Assembly: GCF_018332695.1 (NCBI RefSeq)
Contig: NZ_BOQN01000079.1
Coordinates: 1 to 64,000 of the forward strand
Length of the DNA stretch: 64,000 nucleotides
Direction of reading: 5' to 3'
Source of the DNA: Paractinoplanes toevensis
GTDB taxonomy: Bacteria > Actinomycetota > Actinomycetes > Mycobacteriales > Micromonosporaceae
The notes beneath the pieces were generated by a model. That model ran no database searches, was not told where the DNA came from, and worked only from the letters and a program-made list of their open reading frames with translations. Below, piece by piece: positions 28,477 to 36,757 of this stretch (position 1 is the first letter of the stretch; the number at the start of each line of letters is the position of its first letter). Made by a program: the position numbers and the translations under genes.

Positions 28477-29693
28477 GGGTTCTGCGGCGGCACCGGGCGC
28501 AGGCGCCCGCTGCGGGTCCGCGGACCGCCGGTGCCCTGACCGTTGATCAAGCGCAGGTCGGGGCGCTGGCGGTACCCCTCCAGGCGGCGGCGCTTGCCGC
28601 CGACCTCGCGCGGACCGGCCGGCGGCTGCGGCGGCATCGATCGCACCTTGGCCGGGTCGGGGCGCTGGTCCTCGGCCGAGCGCGGCTTCAGATCCGCCGT
28701 CCGGTTGCCCACCCCGAAACCGGCGGGAGCCGGGCGGCCGGGGTAACTGGACCGCCAGGAGTGCTTGCCGTTGCCGGTGGGCCGGGTCGACGTGTGCGGC
28801 GCCGGGTTCTCACCGGCCCGCCACAGGTCGCGGCCGGGCGACGGGCGGCGGCTCGGCGGACCCCACAGCGGTTCGCCGGCCGGCTGCCGGTCGGTCTGCC
28901 GCCAGGACGGTGCCATCGGTACGGTCGGCGCGTCCGGGTCGACGGCCGCCGCGTGCCGGCCGCCGCGCAGCCGGTACTCGGCGGTGATCACCCGGATCCA
29001 GTGCCGCAGGCCGGCGCGTTCGCCGCTGTTCATCCTCGGGTAGGCCACGCTGCTGACCTCGGTGACCCGCAGGCCGCGGGCCGCCGGGCGCACCGCGAGC
29101 AGCGGCTGCATCTCGGGGCCGTCACCCCAGGCGCCGGCGTGCCGGGCGGACGGGTCGGGCAGATCGAGGTCGTCGATGGCGTCCCTCCAGAAGGCGGCGT
29201 AGCCGAAGCCGGGGTCGGTGCGCTGCGTGCCGAACAGCGCGTTCACCACGCCGATCAGGAGCAGGTTGAGCCAGCGGCGGAACCGGCCGCCGGTGAGGTC
29301 CCGGCCGCCGGTCAGGTACCGGGAACCGAGCGCGACGTCGGCGCCGTCGGTCAGGGCGGCCACATAGCGGGGGATCTCGGCCGGGTCGGTGGAGCCGTCG
29401 CCGTTCAGCGTCACCACGACATCGCCGCTGCTGGCCGCCACCCCGCTGGCCAGGGCGTTGCCGGAACCGGTCCGGCCGGGGCGGATCACCAGCGCGTCCG
29501 GCCGGGCGGAGCGGACGACAGCGGCCGTGTCGGCGGCCGGGCCGTCGGTGACCACGATGACCTCGTCGACGGCGGGCAGGCCGCGCAGCATCAGCGGAAG
29601 GCCGCCAGGATCGCGCACCGGTATCACCACGCTCACGGAGGGTGATGATCGGCGGTAACGGCTCGTCGCTGGGTTGAGCGGCGAAGGAGGCAT
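28473..29693 (-). CDS. Glycosyltransferase family 2 with long disordered tail
   Basis: This 406-residue protein has a DPM1-like GT2 domain in residues 1-220: VSVVIPVRDPGG, VVVTLNGDGSTDP (metal-binding acid cluster) and ALGSRYLTGGRDLTGG. It should transfer a sugar from a nucleotide- or polyprenyl-linked donor at the cytoplasmic face. From about residue 240 to the end it is Pro/Arg/Gly-rich and apparently disordered, with no membrane helices. This is long for the family. The ATG at 29693 follows GAGGAG. The gene is convergent with fgd. Confidence 0.85.
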   Translation of the reverse strand: MPPSPLNPATSRYRRSSPSVSVVIPVRDPGGLPLMLRGLPAVDEVIVVTDGPAADTAAVVRSARPDALVIRPGRTGSGNALASGVAASSGDVVVTLNGDGSTDPAEIPRYVAALTDGADVALGSRYLTGGRDLTGGRFRRWLNLLLIGVVNALFGTQRTDPGFGYAAFWRDAIDDLDLPDPSARHAGAWGDGPEMQPLLAVRPAARGLRVTEVSSVAYPRMNSGERAGLRHWIRVITAEYRLRGGRHAAAVDPDAPTVPMAPSWRQTDRQPAGEPLWGPPSRRPSPGRDLWRAGENPAPHTSTRPTGNGKHSWRSSYPGRPAPAGFGVGNRTADLKPRSAEDQRPDPAKVRSMPPQPPAGPREVGGKRRRLEGYRQRPDLRLINGQGTGGPRTRSGRLRPVPPQNP

Positions 29694-29935
29694 GGCGGTG
29701 CTCCTCACACTGACTGCTGATCTTCGAAGCTACCGGTCGGCAACCGAATCGCAACTCAGCGGAACGGTGGAGGCCGGGCCTACCCGAGGACCGAACCGGA
29801 CTCCCGCAATGCGGTAACGGAGCGTGTTCGGCGGTCGCGCAGCTACTGTCCGTACAAGAATGGGGGGTTGGGGGTAGGGTTTTCACCGTTGCGGATCTAT
29901 GCCCCGGTTCTATCCCCGGTCGGAGGACAACGGCT
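29694..29935. other. Divergent intergenic region
   Basis: These 242 bp separate the glycosyltransferase and LLM oxidoreductase genes and hold no supported gene. A purine-rich run, GGGGGGTTGGGGGTAGGG (29860-29877), lies about 60 bp before the LLM start. Its four short G-runs could fold as a G-quadruplex or bind a regulator. Confidence 0.4.
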
Positions 29936-30802
29936 GTGAAACTTGGCCTGCACATCTCGAACTTCACCTGGCCCGACGGCGCCCCGCGCCTCGGCTCGGT
30001 GCTCGCCGACGTGGCCTCCGCGGCCGACGAGGCCGGCTTCGAGCGGATCAGCGTGATGGACCACGTCTGGCAGATCGGGGTCAACGGCCCGCCCGAGATG
30101 GACATGCTGGAGGCCTACACCGCGCTCGGCTTCATCGCCGCCCACACGTCCACCGCGAAGCTGCTCACCCTGGTCACCGGCGTCACCTACCGCGACCCGG
30201 GCCTGCTCGCCAAGGCCGTCACCACGCTCGACGTGCTCTCCGGCGGCCGGGCCATCCTCGGCATCGGCGCCGCCTGGAACGACGAGGAGTCGCGCGGCCT
30301 CGGCCTGTTCTTCCCCTCCACCAAGGAGCGGTTCGAACGGCTCGAGGAGACGCTGCGGATCTGCCGGCAGATGTTCGACGGCGACGAGACCGCCTTCGAG
30401 GGCAAGCACTACCAGCTCGGCCGGGTGCTCAACGTGCCGCAGCCGCTCGCCCGGCCGCGGCTGCCGATCCTGATCGGCGGCGGTGGCGAGAAGAAGACGC
30501 TGCGCCTGGTCGCGCAGTACGCCGACGCCACCAACCTGTTCCCCGGCCCCGAGGTGCAGCACAAGCTCGACGTGCTCAAGCAGCACTGCGAGGACGTCGG
30601 CCGCGACTACGACGAGATCGAGAAGACCGTCATGTACCGCTTCGACCTGACCGCGCAGACCCCCGGCCAGATCATCGAGGACCTGGCCGGCCTGGCCAAG
30701 CTGGGCTTCACCGTCGGGCACGGCGGCGTGCGCAACGTGTACGACACCAACCAGCTCGAGATCTTCCGGAAGGAGATCATCCCCGCGGTCGAGGCGCTGT
30801 GA
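29936..30802 (+). CDS. LLM-class F420-dependent oxidoreductase
   Basis: This 288-residue luciferase-like enzyme begins KLGLHISNFTWPDGAPRLG, with FERISVMDHVWQIG, KLLTLVTGVTYRDPGLLAK and LSGGRAILGIGAAWNDEE as the F420-type signatures. The GTG at 29936 follows GGAGG. It is the first gene of a three-gene operon and overlaps the HAD gene as GTGA. The substrate is unknown. Confidence 0.9.
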   Translation: MKLGLHISNFTWPDGAPRLGSVLADVASAADEAGFERISVMDHVWQIGVNGPPEMDMLEAYTALGFIAAHTSTAKLLTLVTGVTYRDPGLLAKAVTTLDVLSGGRAILGIGAAWNDEESRGLGLFFPSTKERFERLEETLRICRQMFDGDETAFEGKHYQLGRVLNVPQPLARPRLPILIGGGGEKKTLRLVAQYADATNLFPGPEVQHKLDVLKQHCEDVGRDYDEIEKTVMYRFDLTAQTPGQIIEDLAGLAKLGFTVGHGGVRNVYDTNQLEIFRKEIIPAVEAL

Positions 30803-31452
30803 TCAACGCGGTCGTTTTCGACCTCGACGGCGTCATCATCGACTCCGAGGAGGTCTGGGAAGAGGTCCGGCGCGACTACGTCGCCTCGTTCGGCCGCGAG
30901 TTCCTGCCCGACACCCAGGACCGGATGATGGGGATGAGCACCGGCGAGTGGTCGACCCACCTGGCCGAGGAGGTCGGGGTGCCGCGCACCCCGGCCGAGG
31001 TCGCCGACGACGTGCTCGGCCGGATGGCTTCGAAATACCGGAGTGACCTGCCGCTGATCCCCGGTTCCGTCGACTCGGTGCGCCGCATCGGCGAGCGATT
31101 TCCCATCGCCCTCGCCAGTTCGTCCGCGCGCCTCCTGATCGACCAGGTGCTCGCCACCGCCGGATTGAGCGACGCTTTCCAGGTGACGCTCTCCACCGAG
31201 GAGGTGCCGCGCGGCAAGCCGCACCCCGACGTCTACCTGGCCGCCGCCGAGAAGCTCGGCTTCGCTCCCGAGACGTGCGCCGCGGTCGAGGATTCGAGCA
31301 ACGGCCTGCGCTCGGCCGGCGCGGCCGGGCTCGCGGTGGTGGCCGTCCCGCACGGTGTCTACCCGCCCGCCGCCGACGCCCTGGCCCTGGCAAGTCTCGT
31401 GGTGTCGGATTTACGCGAGCTGAGCGTGGAAGCGATCGATAGGCTCCGCTGA
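30799..31452 (+). CDS. HAD-superfamily phosphatase, beta-phosphoglucomutase-like
   Basis: This 217-residue enzyme has the HAD nucleophile motif FDLDGV (Asp8, Asp10), motif II ALASSSARLLI, the Lys of KPHPDVYLAAAEKLG, and the acidic pair in AVEDSSNG. A helical cap between residues 15 and 90 marks the beta-phosphoglucomutase/phosphatase subgroup. The GTG start at 30799 is fixed by the GTGA overlap with the LLM gene. The next gene begins at TGATG. The substrate is probably a small phosphosugar. Confidence 0.9.
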   Translation: MINAVVFDLDGVIIDSEEVWEEVRRDYVASFGREFLPDTQDRMMGMSTGEWSTHLAEEVGVPRTPAEVADDVLGRMASKYRSDLPLIPGSVDSVRRIGERFPIALASSSARLLIDQVLATAGLSDAFQVTLSTEEVPRGKPHPDVYLAAAEKLGFAPETCAAVEDSSNGLRSAGAAGLAVVAVPHGVYPPAADALALASLVVSDLRELSVEAIDRLR

Positions 31453-32237
31453 TGGGGGTCTTCACGTCGGCCGTTGGCACGGCACTGCATTACGAGCTGC
31501 GCGGGGAGGGGCCCCCGCTGATCTGTCATCCGGGCGGCCCCGGCCGGCCGGCGTCCTATCTGGACGATCTGGGCGGGGTGGCGCACACCCTGGTGCTGCT
31601 CGACCCGCGCGGCACCGGCTCGTCGGAGCCGGCCACGCCCTGCGCGTTCACCGACCTGGCCGACGACCTGGAACTGCTGCGCGTCCACCTGGGCGCCGAG
31701 CGGCTCGACGTGCTGGGCCACTCGGCGGGCGCCTGGCCGGTCCTCGCCTACGCGGCCCGGCACCCGTCCCGGGTGTCCCGCCTGGTGCTGCTGACCCCGT
31801 CCCGGAAGCCGATCCCGCAGGGCGCCGACGAGCCCAGCCAAGATGTCCTGGTGAAACGCTGGTTCGCGGCCGAGCCGTGGTACCCCGCGGCCAAGGCGGC
31901 CTGGGACGCCGACGATCTCCCCGGCCTGATGCCGCTGGTCTACGCGGCCGACACCCCCGCAGTGCGAGCACACGCGGCCCGCACCGAGGCGAGAGCCGAC
32001 TACGAGGACGAGTTCTGGTCGGCCGCCCTCGACCCCGGCGACCTGGCCGCGGTGGGCGTGCCGGTAAGCATCATCGCCGCCGACCGAGACGTGGTGACCG
32101 GCCTGGCCGCCCCCCACGTGCTGGCCGACTGGCTCCCGAACGCCTCCATAATCTGGCTCCCCGACGCCGGCCACTTCCCCTGGGTAACCCACCCCGAACT
32201 AACCCGCCTGTCCATAAACGAGGCCCTGGCAAGCTGA
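31452..32237 (+). CDS. Alpha/beta hydrolase, proline iminopeptidase-like
   Basis: This 261-residue hydrolase has the oxyanion segment ICHPGGPG, LLDPRGTGSS and the nucleophile in LGHSAGAW (Ser91), with AADRDVV and the final His in PDAGHFPW completing the triad. It is closest to the prolyl-aminopeptidase branch but could be an esterase. It starts by TGATG overlap with the HAD gene and closes the operon. Confidence 0.88.
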   Translation: MGVFTSAVGTALHYELRGEGPPLICHPGGPGRPASYLDDLGGVAHTLVLLDPRGTGSSEPATPCAFTDLADDLELLRVHLGAERLDVLGHSAGAWPVLAYAARHPSRVSRLVLLTPSRKPIPQGADEPSQDVLVKRWFAAEPWYPAAKAAWDADDLPGLMPLVYAADTPAVRAHAARTEARADYEDEFWSAALDPGDLAAVGVPVSIIAADRDVVTGLAAPHVLADWLPNASIIWLPDAGHFPWVTHPELTRLSINEALAS

Positions 32238-32310
32238 CCACCGAAGCCGCCCCCGCCCGGTCAATCCCGCCCGACGAGGACAGCGCCCGCGCCAACGCGG
32301 CCAAGGGTGT

Positions 32311-32341
32311 GGAGTTTGCGTCAGCTCCGAGCGCCAACTCC
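32311..32341 (+). terminator. Hairpin after the hydrolase operon
   Basis: GGAGTT and AACTCC pair across a 19-base interval, with an additional GCG/CGC step inside. The hairpin lies 74 bp after the hydrolase stop and directly before the dispersed repeat. It is probably part of the operon's transcription end. Confidence 0.4.
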
Positions 32342-32351
32342 GCAAGGTCGG

Positions 32352-32460
32352 GCCGCGAGGAGATCCCCAAGCCCCGCTCCAACCCCAGCCACGAACGGAC
32401 CCGAAGCCACCCCGCAGGCGGATCTCCGAGCGCCCGGCCGGGGTTCGGGGCAGTGCCCCG
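32352..32460. repeat. Dispersed intergenic palindromic repeat, copy B
   Basis: This 109-bp element matches copy A (17-126) in the first 26 bases exactly and in the last 44 bases with three differences. It sits between the convergent hydrolase and monooxygenase genes. GGAGATCC on the left and GGATCTCC on the right are inverted. The right end contains CCCGGCCGGG and the hairpin CGGGGC-AGT-GCCCCG, in which one base differs from copy A in the loop but the stem is kept. That pattern suggests the structure is selected. Confidence 0.7.
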
Positions 32461-32465
32461 CAGAG

Positions 32466-33650
32466 CTAGCCGGAAATGCCGGCCACCCGGCCGGCGTAGT
32501 CAGGCAGTTCCATTTTCGTGCTGCGATCCGCGGCGATCTTGAAGGTCAGATCAAGGAACCACTTCCGGTTGTTCAGGTAGTTCCGCACCCGGATCCCCCG
32601 CTCCGTCTTGGGCGCGAGGAACATGCCCGTGGTATCCCCGCCCTTCTGCGTCCCGCGGGCGAACTTCCCGATCCGCTTCTCGTACGCCGGGAACGCCACC
32701 CGATGGTCACCCCCCGCTGCCGCCAACTCTCCGGCGAGAACGTACGCCGAGACGATCGCCGTACCGTTGCCCTGGCCGCCGATGGTCGCCCCGCAGGCGG
32801 CGTCCCCGACCAGCGCGACCCGTCCCCGGGTCCATGACGGATTGTCGACCCGGCAGATCTGGTCGAAGTAGAAGTCGGATGCCCCGTCCAGCCCGTCGAG
32901 CAGGCGCGGTGCCAGCCAGCCCATACCGGCGAACCGGTCGCGGAGGATCCCCTGCATCTCGGCTCGGTCATGCCGGTCGTACCGCAGGGCGGGGGAGCGG
33001 AAGACCGCGAACGCCCCGGCCCGGGACGGATCGTGCTGGTTGCCGCCGATGCTGAGCATCCGCCCGGGCAGGTTGTGCAGCAGGCTGTCCTTGCCGATTC
33101 CCCATTCGTTCGGCACGTCCCAGCCGGCCACGTAGTAGCCGAGGTGTTTGACGAACTGTTCCTCCGGCCCGAACGCGAGCCGCCGCACCCCGGAGTGCAC
33201 TCCGTCGGCCCCGATCACCAGGTCGAAGCGGCGTTCCAGCCCACTGGCGAAGGTGACGTCGACACCGCCGGCGTCCTCCGCGAGCGCCGCGATCCGGTCA
33301 CCGAAGAGGTATTCGGTGTTGTCGCCGGCCGCGCACAGGATGCGGGCCAGCGAGCCGCGCTGCACTTCGAGGTCGCCACCGGCCAGCCCGGCCGGCCACT
33401 CCATCAGCTTCCGCCCGTCGGCGTCGACGAAGCGCATCGCGTTGCCGCCGGTCTGCACGGCGCGCAGGGCCGGCAGCACACCCATCTTGTCGAGCACCCC
33501 CATGTGCAGCGGGCCGCGGAAGTCGACCGCGTTGCCGCCGGTGCGCAGAGCCGGGGCTACCTCGACGATGGCCGGCCGGAAGCCGTGGCGACCGAGCCAG
33601 TAGGCCAGCGCGGGCCCGGCGATGCTGGCACCGGAGATCAGAACGTCCAT
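32466..33650 (-). CDS. FAD-dependent monooxygenase
   Basis: This 394-residue flavoprotein hydroxylase has the GxGxxG-like dinucleotide motif (LISGASIAGPALAYWLGRHG), the DG motif (LVIGADGVHSGVRR) and the GD motif (GRVALVGDAACGATIGGQG). It resembles enzymes that inactivate or tailor aromatic compounds such as tetracyclines or rifamycins, but the substrate cannot be named. The ATG at 33650 follows GGAGG; an upstream in-frame start would enter the control region. It is divergent from a TetR gene that probably represses it. Confidence 0.9.
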   Translation of the reverse strand: MDVLISGASIAGPALAYWLGRHGFRPAIVEVAPALRTGGNAVDFRGPLHMGVLDKMGVLPALRAVQTGGNAMRFVDADGRKLMEWPAGLAGGDLEVQRGSLARILCAAGDNTEYLFGDRIAALAEDAGGVDVTFASGLERRFDLVIGADGVHSGVRRLAFGPEEQFVKHLGYYVAGWDVPNEWGIGKDSLLHNLPGRMLSIGGNQHDPSRAGAFAVFRSPALRYDRHDRAEMQGILRDRFAGMGWLAPRLLDGLDGASDFYFDQICRVDNPSWTRGRVALVGDAACGATIGGQGNGTAIVSAYVLAGELAAAGGDHRVAFPAYEKRIGKFARGTQKGGDTTGMFLAPKTERGIRVRNYLNNRKWFLDLTFKIAADRSTKMELPDYAGRVAGISG

Positions 33651-33661
33651 AACTGTGTCCT

Positions 33662-33687
33662 CCGTACTCAATTATTTCTGTGTACGG
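33662..33687. promoter_or_regulatory. Candidate TetR operator
   Basis: The inverted repeat CCGTAC-N14-GTACGG lies in the 63-bp gap between the monooxygenase and TetR starts. Its centre (CAATTATTTCTG) is A+T-rich, as expected of the divergent promoter it would cover. Confidence 0.5.
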
Positions 33688-33713
33688 TAGACGCTGTTTG
33701 GAGAGAGGGCAAC

Positions 33714-34370
33714 ATGTCTGTCGAATTCCTCTGGCACGAGCGGCCGAAGCCCGCCCGGGGGCCGAAGCCGGCGCTGACGCTCGACCGGATCGCCGATGCC
33801 GCGATCGCGATCGCCGACGCGGAAGGTCTGGCGGCCGTCTCGATGCAGCGAGTGGCGGCCGACCTGGGCTACACGAAGATGTCCCTCTACCGCTATCTGC
33901 CGGGCAAGGCGGAGCTGGTGGCGGCGATGCTGGAGCGGGGCATCGGGCCGGCGCCCGATCTGTCCGACCGGCCATGGCGCGCGGCGCTGACCGCGTGGGC
34001 GACGACCCTCTTGGGCCGATATTTCGGGCACGCCTGGTCGCTCGAAGCCAGTACCGGCAACCGCGCCATCGGGCCGGTCGAGCTGAGCTGGATGGAGAGC
34101 GCCCTGAAAGTGCTGCCCGACGGCCTGACCGGGGGCGAGCGGATGGACGCGATCGCCACCATCGCCGGCCACGTCCGGGCCATCGCGGCCCAGAAGGGCG
34201 GCGAGGAACAGCTGACCGCCGCCATGACCCTGGTCCTGCGCGAGCACGCCGACCGTTTCCCCGCGGTGGCCGCCGCCCTGGCCGACGCGGGCGCCCCCGA
34301 CCAGGCGTTCACCTTCGGACTCGACCGCATCCTGGACGGGCTGGAGGTGCTGCTGGAGCGCCGGGTGTGA
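33714..34370 (+). CDS. TetR-family transcriptional regulator
   Basis: This 218-residue regulator has an N-terminal helix-turn-helix (ADAAIAIADAEGLAAVSMQR, then VAADLGYTKMSLYRYLPGK) and a helical ligand domain of the type with FGLDRILDGLEVLL near the end. The N-terminal Trp/Pro/Arg extension is common in TetR proteins beside flavin monooxygenases. The ATG at 33714 follows GAGAGAGG. It likely represses the divergent monooxygenase and itself. Confidence 0.9.
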   Translation: MSVEFLWHERPKPARGPKPALTLDRIADAAIAIADAEGLAAVSMQRVAADLGYTKMSLYRYLPGKAELVAAMLERGIGPAPDLSDRPWRAALTAWATTLLGRYFGHAWSLEASTGNRAIGPVELSWMESALKVLPDGLTGGERMDAIATIAGHVRAIAAQKGGEEQLTAAMTLVLREHADRFPAVAAALADAGAPDQAFTFGLDRILDGLEVLLERRV

Positions 34371-34420
34371 AAAAGATTCGGTAGGGGTATCCGAGGCCGA
34401 CTCAGCCTTGGAGGTGGCCC

Positions 34421-36088
34421 ATGGTAATCGCGGCGAGCGCATTACGTCTCGACCTAGACATCTTCGATTACCTCATCCTCGCGCTGTACTTCATCACCGT
34501 TCTGGGCATCGGTTTCGCGGCCCGCGCGGCGATCAAGACCAGCGCCGACTTCTTTCTCTCCGGCCGCTCGATGCCGGCCTGGGTAACGGGTCTCGCCTTC
34601 GTCTCGGCGAACCTCGGTGCCCTGGAGATCCTCGGCATGGCGGCCAACGGCGCCCAGTACGGTCTGATGACCCTGCACTATTACTGGGTCGGCGCGGTCC
34701 CGGCCATGGTCTTCCTCGGCATCGTGATGATGCCGTTCTACTACGGCTCGAAGGTGCGCAGCGTCCCCGAGTTCCTGCGCCGCCGCTTCAACAACAGCAC
34801 CCACCTGTTCAACGCGATCAGTTTCGCGATCGCCCAGATGCTCATCGCCGGCGTCAACCTCTTCGCCCTCGCGCTGATCCTGAAGGCGTTGCTCGGCTGG
34901 CCGCTCTGGATCTCCATCGTCGTCGGCGCCGCGATCGTGCTGATCTACATCAGCGTCGGCGGGCTCTCCTCGGCGATCTACAACGAGGTGCTCCAGTTCT
35001 TCGTGATCCTGGCCGGTCTCATCCCGATCACCATCGTCGGCCTGGTGAAGGTCGGCGGCGTGGACGGGCTGGTCGACAAGGTGCGGCAGACCGAACTCGG
35101 CGATGCCGCGCTGCACACGTTCGCGAACACCGCGGGTACCGACAACCCGCTCGGTGCCAACTGGATCGGCATCATCTTTGGTCTCGGCTTCGTGCTGTCG
35201 TTCGGTTACTGGACGACCAACTTCGCCGAGGTGCAGCGGGCGCTGTCCGCGAAGAACATGAACGCCGCCCGGCGAACCCCGATCATCGGTGCCTTCCCGA
35301 AGCTGCTGATCCCGGTGGTGACCGTCGTTCCCGGCCTGATCGCGCTGGTCACCGTCAAGGGCCTGGGCGCCGAGGACGGTGACTACACCTACAACAACGC
35401 GATCCCGCTGCTGATGAACGAGCTGCTGCCGAACGGTGTGCTGGGCGTCGCGGTCACCGGCCTGCTGGCCAGCTTCATGGCCGGTATGGCGGCCAACGTC
35501 TCCGGCTTCAACACCGTGTTCACGTACGACATCTGGCAGTCCTACATCCGCAAGGACCGCGACGACGCGTACTACCTGCGGGTGGGCCGGATCGCCACGA
35601 TCGGCGGCGTGGTGGTCGGCATCGGCACCGCGTTCATCGCGGCCGGCTTCAACAACATCATGAATTACATCCAGGCGCTGTTCTCCCTGTTCAACGCGCC
35701 GTTGTTCGCTACCTTCATCGTCGGCATGTTCTGGAAGAAGATGTCCTCCTGGGCCGGCTTCTGGTCGCTCGCGCTGGGCACTTTCTCCGCGCTCACCCTT
35801 TACCTGCTCTACCTGGGTGACGTGGTCAAGTTCAACTCCGACCTGGAGGAGAGCTTCTGGGGCGCCGGCCTCGCGTTCGTGGTGGCCGTCGTGACGGCGT
35901 TGATCGTCACCCAGTTCACCCCGGCAAAACCCGAGAACGAGCTGCAGGGCCTGGTGTACGGCATGGGCGGCGAAGCCACCTCGACCGAGACGATCATCGC
36001 GGGCGAGAAGGTCTGGTGGCGTAATCCGGTCCTGCTCGGCGCGATAGCCGTGGTGCTGGCCCTCGTTCTGTACATCCCGCTCTGGTAA
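34421..36088 (+). CDS. Sodium:solute symporter (SSS family)
   Basis: This 555-residue carrier has about 14 membrane helices and the SSS core: ADFFLSGRSMPAW, FVSANLGALEILGMAANGAQYG and an SGFNTVFTYDIWQSYIRKD segment. It imports a sugar, organic acid or similar solute with Na+. Its closest resemblance is to the SGLT branch (sugar-type), but the substrate is uncertain. GGAGG precedes the ATG. It is followed 13 bp later by a small membrane protein, probably a partner subunit. Confidence 0.9.
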   Translation: MVIAASALRLDLDIFDYLILALYFITVLGIGFAARAAIKTSADFFLSGRSMPAWVTGLAFVSANLGALEILGMAANGAQYGLMTLHYYWVGAVPAMVFLGIVMMPFYYGSKVRSVPEFLRRRFNNSTHLFNAISFAIAQMLIAGVNLFALALILKALLGWPLWISIVVGAAIVLIYISVGGLSSAIYNEVLQFFVILAGLIPITIVGLVKVGGVDGLVDKVRQTELGDAALHTFANTAGTDNPLGANWIGIIFGLGFVLSFGYWTTNFAEVQRALSAKNMNAARRTPIIGAFPKLLIPVVTVVPGLIALVTVKGLGAEDGDYTYNNAIPLLMNELLPNGVLGVAVTGLLASFMAGMAANVSGFNTVFTYDIWQSYIRKDRDDAYYLRVGRIATIGGVVVGIGTAFIAAGFNNIMNYIQALFSLFNAPLFATFIVGMFWKKMSSWAGFWSLALGTFSALTLYLLYLGDVVKFNSDLEESFWGAGLAFVVAVVTALIVTQFTPAKPENELQGLVYGMGGEATSTETIIAGEKVWWRNPVLLGAIAVVLALVLYIPLW

Positions 36089-36101
36089 AGGAGGTCCCGA
36101 C

Positions 36102-36371
36102 ATGGCAGACCAATCGCGGACCAGCAAGGCGGCCCGGCTCTTCGACGTACGGCGGGTGATCGGTGGCCTGTTCGTCGTCTACGGGGTGATCGTCACCCTG
36201 CTCGGCCTGTTCGACAACCAGGCCGAGATCGACAAGGCGCAGGGTGTCCGGATCAACCTGTGGATGGGCCTGGCGATGCTCGCCCTGGGCCTGCTCATGT
36301 TGCTGTGGTTGAAACTGAGCCCGCCGGAGGCGCCGGAGGAGGCCCCCGAACCCGAAAAGCAGGCCGACTGA
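36102..36371 (+). CDS. Small two-helix membrane protein paired with the symporter
   Basis: This 89-residue protein has two membrane helices (about 20-38 and 52-70) joined by a short loop, DNQAEIDKAQG, and an acidic Pro/Glu tail. AAAGGAGG lies 7 bases before the ATG, one of the strongest ribosome sites in the window. Similar small proteins accompany SSS transporters in other actinobacteria. A role in assembly or regulation of the carrier is inferred. Confidence 0.75.
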   Translation: MADQSRTSKAARLFDVRRVIGGLFVVYGVIVTLLGLFDNQAEIDKAQGVRINLWMGLAMLALGLLMLLWLKLSPPEAPEEAPEPEKQAD

Positions 36372-36460
36372 TGGTGGGGATGGTGCCGACCGGGTGCGGT
36401 TCGGTTGCACAGGTTCCTCATATCTTCGAGTCGGGGGCATGACCGTCCGATACACACGGC

Positions 36461-36712
36461 ATGGAACCCCTCGCAGCAGTCAGCTTCGCCACCACCGGGG
36501 CCAGCCGGGCCCCCGGGTGGCAGGCACAGGTGAGAATTGACTACGCCATCAACAAGGTCGCGCAAACCCACCGCGGTCAGTCCGAGGACACGGTTGCGCA
36601 GGCAATCCACGATCAGCTCCGAGCCCTCGGAGTGGTGCCGAACGGACGCAAGGTCGCCGAGTACGCGACCGCCATCTCCGCACTTCCCCAACTACCGCCC
36701 AACAACAAGTGA
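36461..36712 (+). CDS. Hypothetical 83-residue protein
   Basis: This small soluble protein has a helical core, DYAINKVAQTHRGQSEDTVA, and a repeated helix-loop pattern ending in RKVAEYATAISALPQLP. No family is recognised and no signal peptide is seen. There is no strong Shine-Dalgarno before the ATG. A long hairpin terminator follows the stop by 6 bp, which supports its being a real transcript end. Confidence 0.6.
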   Translation: MEPLAAVSFATTGASRAPGWQAQVRIDYAINKVAQTHRGQSEDTVAQAIHDQLRALGVVPNGRKVAEYATAISALPQLPPNNK

Positions 36713-36718
36713 GTGACT

Positions 36719-36751
36719 CGTGGCCCGGTCCCTGAGCAGGACCGGGCCACG
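36719..36751. terminator. Bidirectional hairpin terminator
   Basis: A perfect 13-bp stem (CGTGGCCCGGTCC / GGACCGGGCCACG) with a 7-base loop lies between the convergent 83-residue gene and the sugar dehydrogenase gene. Confidence 0.85.
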
Positions 36752-36757
36752 TGGTTC

